From: Halpernia sp048269545
GTDB taxonomy: Bacteria > Bacteroidota > Bacteroidia > Flavobacteriales > Weeksellaceae
Reading direction: 5' to 3'
Length of the DNA stretch: 64,000 nt
Assembly (NCBI RefSeq): GCF_048269545.1
Contig: NZ_JBLXIJ010000006.1
Span: 62,001 to 126,000 of the forward strand
Notes under the pieces: model-generated
Seen by the model: only the letters and a program-made list of their open reading frames with translations
Database searches by the model: none
What the model was told of the DNA's origin: nothing
Made by a program: the position numbers and the translations under genes
Shown here: piece after piece, positions 34,812-40,732 of the stretch
How the letters are laid out: every line of letters starts with the position of its first letter
Numbering within the stretch: the first letter of the stretch is position 1

Positions 34812-35102
34812 TTAATTAGTTGCAAAAATATCAATCACTTCGCCACTTGCGAGAGAAACAATTGCTTTTTTCAATTTGTTGGTTTTCCCAACCTGAAGTC
34901 CTTTTTTGGTTTGTTTCGCAGAAACTTTAGGCGCATAAATCATGGTTCTTACGTCTGCTACTTTTACACCGTACATTGCTTCTACCGCATTTCTTACTTG
35001 GATTTTATTCGCTTTTGGATTTACCAAAAAAGAATAAGCACCTCTTAAATCTTGCAAATAGTTCGCTTTTTCCGAAATAATTGGTTTAATGATAATAGAC
35101 AT
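34812..35102 (-). CDS. rplW: 50S ribosomal protein L23
   Basis: 96 residues, MSIIIKPIISEKANYLQDLR, YSFLVNPKANKIQVRNAVEA. L23 docks trigger factor at the tunnel exit. Confidence 0.97.
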   Translation of the reverse strand: MSIIIKPIISEKANYLQDLRGAYSFLVNPKANKIQVRNAVEAMYGVKVADVRTMIYAPKVSAKQTKKGLQVGKTNKLKKAIVSLASGEVIDIFATN

Positions 35103-35105
35103 GAT

Positions 35106-35735
35106 TTATTTCTTTAAGTTTTCTTGAAATTTCTCTATAGCACCTTCTAAAAAGATTACTTCACCTGCATGAACGATATCGTAAGAACTAATCTCATTAT
35201 AATTCATTACTTTCGTTTTAGGTAAATTTCTAGAAGATAAATACACGTTTTTATTAGCTTCAGGAAGAATAAATAATGCTTTTTTACCTGTCAATTCCAA
35301 AGCTGATAACAACTTGATGAAATCTTTGGTTTTTGGTGCATCAAAAGATAAATCTTCTAAAACTGTAATACTGTTTTCTCTCATTTTCTGAGAAAGAACT
35401 GATTTTTTCGCTAATCTTTTTAACGCTTTATTCAGTTTAAATCTATAATCTCTTGGTTTTGGTCCGAAAATTCGGCCACCACCTCTAAAAACTGGAGATT
35501 TTATATCACCGTATCTTGCAGATCCGGATCCTTTTTGTTTTTTCAACTTTTTAGTTGATCCAACTATTTCACTTCTCTCTTTAGACTTGTGAGTCCCTTG
35601 TCTTTGTGCAGCAAGATATTGCTTCACTTCTAAGTAAACCGCGTGTTGGTTTGGTTCAATACCGAAAACAGTATCATCAAACGTTACTTTTCTTCCGGTT
35701 TCTTTTCCTGATGTATTTAATACTACTAATTCCAT
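35106..35735 (-). CDS. rplD: 50S ribosomal protein L4
   Basis: 209 residues with the tunnel loop (KKLKKQKGSGSARYGDIKSP, GGRIFGPKPRDYRFKLNKAL). In E. coli L4 represses the S10 operon; no obvious L4 leader was identified here. The start overlaps the rplC end by ten bases. Confidence 0.97.
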   Translation of the reverse strand: MELVVLNTSGKETGRKVTFDDTVFGIEPNQHAVYLEVKQYLAAQRQGTHKSKERSEIVGSTKKLKKQKGSGSARYGDIKSPVFRGGGRIFGPKPRDYRFKLNKALKRLAKKSVLSQKMRENSITVLEDLSFDAPKTKDFIKLLSALELTGKKALFILPEANKNVYLSSRNLPKTKVMNYNEISSYDIVHAGEVIFLEGAIEKFQENLKK

Positions 35736-36352
35736 TTTCTAATAATTACATAAGAATTTTTTGCTCCCGGAATCGCACCTTTTACTACTAAAAGATTCTG
35801 CTCTTCATCTACTTTTAACACTTGAAGATTTTGAACGGTAACCTGATTACCTCCCATTCTTCCTGCCATTCTCATTCCTTTAAATACTCTTGAAGGATCG
35901 GAACCTGCACCGATAGAACCTGGAGCTCTTAATCTGTTGTGCTGTCCGTGAGTGGCTTGCATTACACCTCCAAAGTTGTGTCTTTTCACAACACCTTGGA
36001 AACCTTTTCCTTTTGAAGTTCCTGTAACATCTACATATTCACCTGCGGCAAATAAATTTACTTTCACTTCATCTCCTACTTTTAAATCGTCAACGAATTC
36101 ATTATAGAATTCTACCAACTTTGCTTTAGGAGTAGAACCAGCCTTTTTAAAATGGCCAATTAACGCTTTTCCAACGTTCTTTTCACTCTTGTCATCGAAA
36201 CCAAGTTGAGCAGCTTTGTACCCATCTTTTTCTATGGTTCTGACCTGTAAAACCGAGCAAGGACCTGCTTGAATAACGGTACACGGCATATTTTTGCCGT
36301 TTTCGTCAAACAGAGAAGTCATCCCGATTTTTTTTCCAATAATACCTGACAT
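35726..36352 (-). CDS. rplC: 50S ribosomal protein L3
   Basis: 208 residues, MSGIIGKKIGMTSLFDENGK, KGKGFQGVVKRHNFGGVMQA and THGQHNRLRAPGSIGAGSDP. It is the first gene of this operon; rpsJ, usually directly upstream, lies 12 kb away at 48387. A strong promoter precedes it. Confidence 0.98.
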   Translation of the reverse strand: MSGIIGKKIGMTSLFDENGKNMPCTVIQAGPCSVLQVRTIEKDGYKAAQLGFDDKSEKNVGKALIGHFKKAGSTPKAKLVEFYNEFVDDLKVGDEVKVNLFAAGEYVDVTGTSKGKGFQGVVKRHNFGGVMQATHGQHNRLRAPGSIGAGSDPSRVFKGMRMAGRMGGNQVTVQNLQVLKVDEEQNLLVVKGAIPGAKNSYVIIRKWN

Positions 36353-36447
36353 TATTTATATATATCTATTTATATTCTGGTTTTCTCATTAAGTTTCCGT
36401 GATTTCTACGTTTGAAATAGGCACACTTTTTCCTTAAATTGAGTGTG

Positions 36448-36478
36448 CAAATGTATGAAGAAAATTTTAATTGACAAT
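36448..36478 (-). promoter_or_regulatory. Promoter of the rplC-rplQ operon
   Basis: ATTG (36478-36475), a 19-base spacer and TACATTTG (36455-36448) match the Bacteroidota promoter. The -7 end overlaps a 7-base inverted repeat, GCACACT (36421-36427) and AGTGTGC (36442-36448), around the expected start site. The leader would be about 90 bases. Confidence 0.85.
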
Positions 36479-36494
36479 AAGAGAATTAAAAATA
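36465..36494. repeat. Direct repeat at the rplC end of the first peptide/GLPGLI module
   Basis: Thirty bases (TTTTAATTGACAAT then AGAGAATTAAAAATA) recur at 38577-38606 with one difference (A479 against G591). This copy contains the -33 box of the rplC promoter. The two copies bracket the module at 36495-38576. Confidence 0.8.
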
Positions 36495-36513
36495 TTTAGG
36501 AAATTATAAAAAT

Positions 36514-36544
36514 AAAAACATCTCTTATAAGAAAAGATGTTTTT
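36514..36544 (-). terminator. Terminator of the first GLPGLI module
   Basis: AAAAACATCT and AGATGTTTTT pair, with a T-rich tail on the minus strand. It ends the GLPGLI genes before the rplC promoter. Confidence 0.75.
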
Positions 36545-36581
36545 CATAATTAAAAAGTGCTAAAATTCTAAACTATAAAAT

Positions 36582-37367
36582 TTATTTAACCCAAATCATC
36601 CCCTTTTCAATTGGATTATTATGCCCTTCCATCCATTCCAAGAAACTTGAATTGATTGTTTCAATAATTTCTTTATCAGAACTCTGTTTACCATTAAATG
36701 AAACCGAAACTTTCATGTTACTTTGCATGAGATTTTGCTTATATTGTGCAGCGGGTTCACGAATAATATTTTCTTTAAACGTAATTTCTTTTTGCAAATT
36801 CCCCATCGGAATTGCAGGAAAGGGTTTTATTGCGTCAGTTTTTTTTTCAATACTCGTAGCAAAAAACTGATAATCATTATCATTTGAACTTATTTCCAAT
36901 ATAAGACCGGGAAGTCCTGAAAATTTATATGGTCCATCTTGGATAGGAATTTCCATTGTGTACCAAGCGATCCATTCTCTTCCACCAAATGAAATTGAAG
37001 CATTTTCGCATTTATGACCTAAAATTTCTTTCTTTTGCTTTAAAAGTTCCCATTTTGTCGGAAATAAGTAATCGGAAGAATAGAATTTATACAATATCAT
37101 TTCATACTTTTTGAAAATATCTTTTGAAGAATTTTTAAAAATATTGGCATTAAAATCACTGTAATTTAAATCCTGAAATTTAAAGAATGACTCTTTCGTT
37201 TCCGCGTTTATGTTTAAAAGGTATTTTTCAAATACTTTAGTGCTATCTTCAACTTTTGGTCGGAATTTCACATCGTAGCCTATTGTATAATTTTGCGAAT
37301 AGATAAAATTTCCACTGAAAAAAATTAAAATAAGAAGGTAAGATATTCTGAAATTTATTTTTCCCAT
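36582..37367 (-). CDS. GLPGLI-family protein
   Basis: 261 residues, signal peptide (ISYLLILIFFSGNFIYSQ) and the motif GREWIAWYTMEIPIQDGPYK followed by FSGLPGLILEISS. The N-terminal half is a beta-rich domain beginning NYTIGYDVKFRP. Function of the family is unknown. It is the last gene of a three-gene unit (peptide, GLPGLI-like, GLPGLI) and overlaps the preceding gene by 13 bases. Confidence 0.88.
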   Translation of the reverse strand: MGKINFRISYLLILIFFSGNFIYSQNYTIGYDVKFRPKVEDSTKVFEKYLLNINAETKESFFKFQDLNYSDFNANIFKNSSKDIFKKYEMILYKFYSSDYLFPTKWELLKQKKEILGHKCENASISFGGREWIAWYTMEIPIQDGPYKFSGLPGLILEISSNDNDYQFFATSIEKKTDAIKPFPAIPMGNLQKEITFKENIIREPAAQYKQNLMQSNMKVSVSFNGKQSSDKEIIETINSSFLEWMEGHNNPIEKGMIWVK

Positions 37368-38089
37368 TCAAATTCTATTTCTAAACCATTTCTTTCTTGC
37401 TCGAAAACTTGGTTATTAGGAATTTTTTCCAATTCTTTCTTTAATTCTGGTGTGAGACCATATCTTAACTTCGGATATTTATGAAAAGATATAACTTCTC
37501 CTTTATAGGAATCAAAGGGATTTTTTATTTCGTCTGAACTTTCTTTAAAATTAAGTAATGACCATTTAAAACTGTTTGCATCATCGTAAACTTCATAAAT
37601 AAGCCCAGGTGTATTTTTAAATTTCCACGGACCTACTGATATTTTTACTTTTTCATCATACCATGCAATGTAGTGACGTCCTCTAAAATCTGTTTCTGCT
37701 TTAAGCAATTTTATCTTATTTACTATTTTAAATTCTGAAGATAAAACCCATTTCATCTCATATACGTCGTTCAAAACATAATCTTTCTCTTTTGCATTCG
37801 GAATATTTTCTAAAATAAGGTTTTTTTCACCTGGCTTTGCATAAATATAATATAAAGGTGTTTTTTTAGAAATAAAATACGTTTCAGGCGCATCTCCATT
37901 TGGTTTGATACCAAATTGAACTTTGTAAAGCTTTATTTTAGTTTTTATTTCAAACTGTAAATTAGCGGGGAAAACAAAAGTTTTTCTTAAGTCTTTATTA
38001 TAAACATCGAAATTATAATTTGCGTCAAAAGTTTGAGAATGATATCCAAGACTAATTAAACAAAATATCATATAAAAGTAATTCTTCAT
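37355..38089 (-). CDS. Diverged GLPGLI-like protein
   Basis: 244 residues from MKNYFYMIFCLISLG (another in-frame ATG is four codons upstream). GRHYIAWYDEKVKISVGPWK and the altered core FKNTPGLIYEVYD show a GLPGLI relative in which GLPGLI became NTPGLI and the usual IP before GP is lost. It has a signal peptide. It lies between the C-x28-C peptide gene (61 bases upstream) and a canonical GLPGLI gene. Confidence 0.8.
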   Translation of the reverse strand: MKNYFYMIFCLISLGYHSQTFDANYNFDVYNKDLRKTFVFPANLQFEIKTKIKLYKVQFGIKPNGDAPETYFISKKTPLYYIYAKPGEKNLILENIPNAKEKDYVLNDVYEMKWVLSSEFKIVNKIKLLKAETDFRGRHYIAWYDEKVKISVGPWKFKNTPGLIYEVYDDANSFKWSLLNFKESSDEIKNPFDSYKGEVISFHKYPKLRYGLTPELKKELEKIPNNQVFEQERNGLEIEFEWEK

Positions 38090-38150
38090 AGAAACATACA
38101 TAACAAATTGGCTTTAAAAGAAGCCAATTTGTTGGAAATTAAATAATTTT

Positions 38151-38417
38151 TTATTCAGCTGCTAATTGAGCATCCATCAAAACAATTTGCGCATGTAATC
38201 TACAAGACCTTTCATCTGGTTGAAGACTAACGTCAGTTTTAATTACTGTTTGACTTCCATCTGCATTAACACGGTAAATTGTAGTAACACATAATAAACT
38301 TACTAAGTCGTTAGTATTAATATTAGGATTCTGATTTGAGGTCGAGGTTAGTGACGTTGTGTTTGCACTCATCATCCCCGCAACTCCAAAAGCCGCTAAT
38401 AATAAAACTTTTTTCAT
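38151..38417 (-). CDS. Secreted C-x28-C peptide, copy 1
   Basis: 88 residues. Signal peptide MKKVLLLAAFGVAGMMSA is nearly the same as that of the peptide at 47919. The mature part has exactly two cysteines, C43 and C72, 28 residues apart, with Tyr five residues after the first Cys; both features are shared with the 47919 peptide although the rest differs. No family was recognised. It is preceded by the hexamer-array leader and start-codon hairpin and followed by two GLPGLI-type genes. A secreted disulfide-bonded peptide is inferred. Confidence 0.75.
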   Translation of the reverse strand: MKKVLLLAAFGVAGMMSANTTSLTSTSNQNPNINTNDLVSLLCVTTIYRVNADGSQTVIKTDVSLQPDERSCRLHAQIVLMDAQLAAE

Positions 38418-38545
38418 AATACATTGTTTTTATTGGTTAATGTATTACGAAACTAAAACTAAAACTAAAACTAAAACTATGCAAGTTATTTTTTAAAATT
38501 TAGCGAAATATTCGCAATTTGTAATAAATCTAAACAATTTCAACA
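38418..38545 (-). promoter_or_regulatory. Shared leader with hexamer array and start-codon hairpin, copy 1
   Basis: Reading toward the gene: AAATAACTTGCATAG, then AGTTTT-type hexamers (four full units and a partial), TTTCG, then TAATACATT (38447-38439) and AATGTATTA (38425-38417), a perfect nine-base stem whose last A is the A of the ATG. The upstream ~50 bases contain AATTGCGA and are also similar to copy 2. Confidence 0.75.
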
Positions 38546-38576
38546 AAACTCGTATTTTTAAGTGGTAAGAATATAT

Positions 38577-38606
38577 TTTTAATTGACAATGAGAGAATTA
38601 AAAATA
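38577..38606. repeat. Direct repeat at the upstream end of the first module
   Basis: Second copy of the 30-base sequence at 36465-36494 (29 of 30 identical), same orientation. Here the TTG is followed 19 bases later by TACCACTT rather than a proper TAnnTTTG, so it looks like a decayed copy of the rplC promoter region. Confidence 0.8.
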
Positions 38607-38639
38607 ATTGTAATTATTTTAATAATTATTTAACAAAAG

Positions 38640-38673
38640 AAAAACTCTACAAAATTTAATCCGCAGAGTTTTT
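38640..38673 (-). terminator. Terminator after the 63-residue membrane protein gene
   Basis: AAAAACTCT and AGAGTTTTT pair across a 16-base loop with T residues at the 3' side on the minus strand. Confidence 0.7.
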
Positions 38674-38701
38674 CACAATGTATTTTAAAGTAAGAAAATC
38701 A

Positions 38702-38893
38702 TTATTCAAATATGCCTATTTTTTCAACTTTAGAAGTAAATGCAAGAATTAATATAACTAAAATCCAAAAATAATTTTGAATTTTTAATTTTTTGAACTT
38801 CTCGTCTTCTTTGCTATTATATAATGAGATTATCAGATAAATATTATAAATTATACCGATACCAAACAAAATTAATAAAATGTAATTTTTCAT
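38702..38893 (-). CDS. Two-helix membrane protein, possible immunity partner
   Basis: 63 residues: a hydrophobic helix (about 3-24, YILLILFGIGIIYNIYLIIS), a charged Lys/Glu-rich hinge, and a second helix (about 42-57, YFWILVILILAFTS). It begins 11 bases after the 38905 gene and ends at a terminator. No family was recognised. The size and topology are like bacteriocin immunity proteins, but this is inference from position only. Confidence 0.6.
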   Translation of the reverse strand: MKNYILLILFGIGIIYNIYLIISLYNSKEDEKFKKLKIQNYFWILVILILAFTSKVEKIGIFE

Positions 38894-38904
38894 AATTATA
38901 AATA

Positions 38905-39603
38905 TTAATCAAACCAGCCCATACAATCTGCGAAATCCAAAACAGCAATTGCAGTTCCGATAGCTCCAAGATATTTTGAAGCGACTTTGCCTACGATTTT
39001 CATTACACCTTTTTTACCTAATTTTTTCAAACTACCACTTCCAAGTTGAATTAGTGAATTAATTCCTGTCGCTTCTAAAATACAATTTCCAACATTCGAT
39101 TGGGCATAGACAGAATTGCCTGCTAAACTAATAAATTGTAACGCAAAATCTTCGTCATTAAAAATTCCCATTGTTTGACCTTCTTGAAGATAACTTTCTT
39201 CAGCAACAATTGTTTGTGCTATTAAATCTAATTTTGCAGGATCTAAACTTCCAAGTTCTTGAATTAATTCCGCCTCCGAAATCCCATAAGCTTTTATTAA
39301 TTCTAAAGCATCTGGATAAATAAAAAGCACGAAATCCTTCTCATTAAATACAGGCGACTTCGCACTATTTGATAAGGAACCATTTGAAGAATTTCTAAAT
39401 CTAACCCCTGCATTCTTCATTGAATTTTTAAATGCATTAATTTCTACCGTACGGTCTAAATATAAATCAGCTTCATAATAGCGATCTGATTGACACGATT
39501 GAAAAACTGAAGACGCAGTTACCGCAAAGAGAATAAAAGAAAATAATAAAATGAAACCCATCCTGATCTCACTTAATTGTTTTAAAATTGTAAATTTTTT
39601 CAT
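38905..39603 (-). CDS. Exported protein with Gly/Lys-rich hydrophobic tail
   Basis: 232 residues. An N-terminal membrane segment (about 15-33) is followed by FQSCQSD, which could be a lipidation Cys (C37) or a plain signal-anchor. The middle is polar and acidic. The last ~45 residues, LGSGSLKKLGKKGVMKIVGK then VASKYLGAIGTAIAVLDFAD, form a basic amphipathic to hydrophobic stretch, with C174 and C227 flanking it. It shares the hexamer-array leader of the C-x28-C peptides. A membrane-active or bacteriocin-like C terminus is a hypothesis only. Confidence 0.65.
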   Translation of the reverse strand: MKKFTILKQLSEIRMGFILLFSFILFAVTASSVFQSCQSDRYYEADLYLDRTVEINAFKNSMKNAGVRFRNSSNGSLSNSAKSPVFNEKDFVLFIYPDALELIKAYGISEAELIQELGSLDPAKLDLIAQTIVAEESYLQEGQTMGIFNDEDFALQFISLAGNSVYAQSNVGNCILEATGINSLIQLGSGSLKKLGKKGVMKIVGKVASKYLGAIGTAIAVLDFADCMGWFD

Positions 39604-39722
39604 AATACATTGTTTTTATTGGTTAATGTATTACGAATCTAAAACTAAAACTAAAACTACGCAAGTTATTTTGTAAACTTTAACAAAATAATCGCAATTT
39701 GAAATTAATCTAAATGATTTAT
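39604..39722 (-). promoter_or_regulatory. Shared leader with hexamer array and start-codon hairpin, copy 2
   Basis: Nearly the same as copy 1: TAACTTGCGTAG, three AGTTTT-type hexamers, TTCG, then the identical stem TAATACATT (39633-39625) and AATGTATTA (39611-39603). One hexamer fewer than copies 1 and 3. Similarity extends about 120 bases upstream of the ATG. Confidence 0.75.
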
Positions 39723-39749
39723 TCAAATTTAGTTTCCCTTTAATTTTAA

Positions 39750-39757
39750 TAAATTTG
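39750..39757 (+). promoter_or_regulatory. Candidate -7 box giving a leaderless transcript
   Basis: TAAATTTG ends three bases before the ATG at 39761; 19 bases further upstream there is TTT instead of TTG. Transcription would begin at or next to the start codon. Confidence 0.4.
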
Positions 39758-39760
39758 AAA

Positions 39761-40732
39761 ATGAAAAAACTTTTTCTTTTTGTAATATTAATTTTTCTCA
39801 CTTCCTGCGACAAAATAAATCCGCACAATCATACTTTTTATTATTGGCGAACCAATTTAAGTTTAAACCAAGCCGAAAGTGACGCTTTAAAAAAATCTGA
39901 AATCCCATTACTTTACACCCGATTTTTTGATATTGATAAAATTAACGGGAAATTTGAACCAGTCGGCGTTATTACAAAAGAGGCCAGTTTTACAACAGAC
40001 AAAAAAATTGTACCCGTCATTTTTATAAAGAATGAAGTTTTGTATGATATTACGCCTGATGAAATTAATTTTTTAGCAAAGAGCATCAATAATTTAATTA
40101 ATAGAAAAAGCAAAGAATTACAATCAAAAATTACGGATGAAATACAAATAGATTGTGATTGGACTGCGGGAACAAACGAACAGTATTTTGATTTTCTTGA
40201 AGTTTTTAAAGATATTTCACATAAAAATATTACTTGCACATTGAGATTGCATCAAGTGAGAGATTATCCATTAATAGGAGTTCCTCCCGTAGAAAAAGTA
40301 TATTTAATGTGTTACGCAACCTCATCTCCTTTGGAAAATTCTACAAAAAATTCAATTTTAGATGTTCCTACTTTAAAAAATTATTTGCAAGATTTAAACA
40401 CTTATCCTTTAAAAATGGACATTGCATTACCTATTTATTCTTGGGGAATTATTACCAATCATTTGGGTAAACATAAATTAATCAATGCATTAAGCTTGTC
40501 GGATTTAAAAAATAATATTAATTTTAAACAAATATCAGGAAATAATTTTGAGGTTTTGAATGATGGTTTTTACTTCGGTATTTATCTAAGCAAAGGTTTT
40601 AATGTAAAAATTGAAAGCATTAAACAAGAAGATTTGAACCAGACTTTAGATTTTATTAATGATAAACTCACTTTTTATAATATTGTTTATTATCAACTCG
40701 ACAGTCGTTTTATTAAAAACTATAAACTATGA
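39761..40732 (+). CDS. Lipoprotein, possible TIM-barrel (DUF3142-like)
   Basis: 323 residues from ATG 39761; an in-frame TTG at 39755 is less likely because it overlaps the -7 box. The lipobox is FLTSC (C16). DEIQIDCDWTAGTNEQYFDF, ITCTLRLHQVRDYPLIGVPP and KVYLMCYATSSP are spaced like strands of a TIM barrel and recall DUF3142-type proteins, which resemble glycoside hydrolases. The stop overlaps the next ATG (ATGA), so it is coupled to the 829-residue protein. Confidence 0.7.
   Translation: MKKLFLFVILIFLTSCDKINPHNHTFYYWRTNLSLNQAESDALKKSEIPLLYTRFFDIDKINGKFEPVGVITKEASFTTDKKIVPVIFIKNEVLYDITPDEINFLAKSINNLINRKSKELQSKITDEIQIDCDWTAGTNEQYFDFLEVFKDISHKNITCTLRLHQVRDYPLIGVPPVEKVYLMCYATSSPLENSTKNSILDVPTLKNYLQDLNTYPLKMDIALPIYSWGIITNHLGKHKLINALSLSDLKNNINFKQISGNNFEVLNDGFYFGIYLSKGFNVKIESIKQEDLNQTLDFINDKLTFYNIVYYQLDSRFIKNYKL

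Noticed and set aside
36582..37367. GLPGLI proteins as peptidases
   Set aside because: The alignable motif has no HExxH, Ser-His-Asp or Cys-His arrangement, so no catalytic call is justified.
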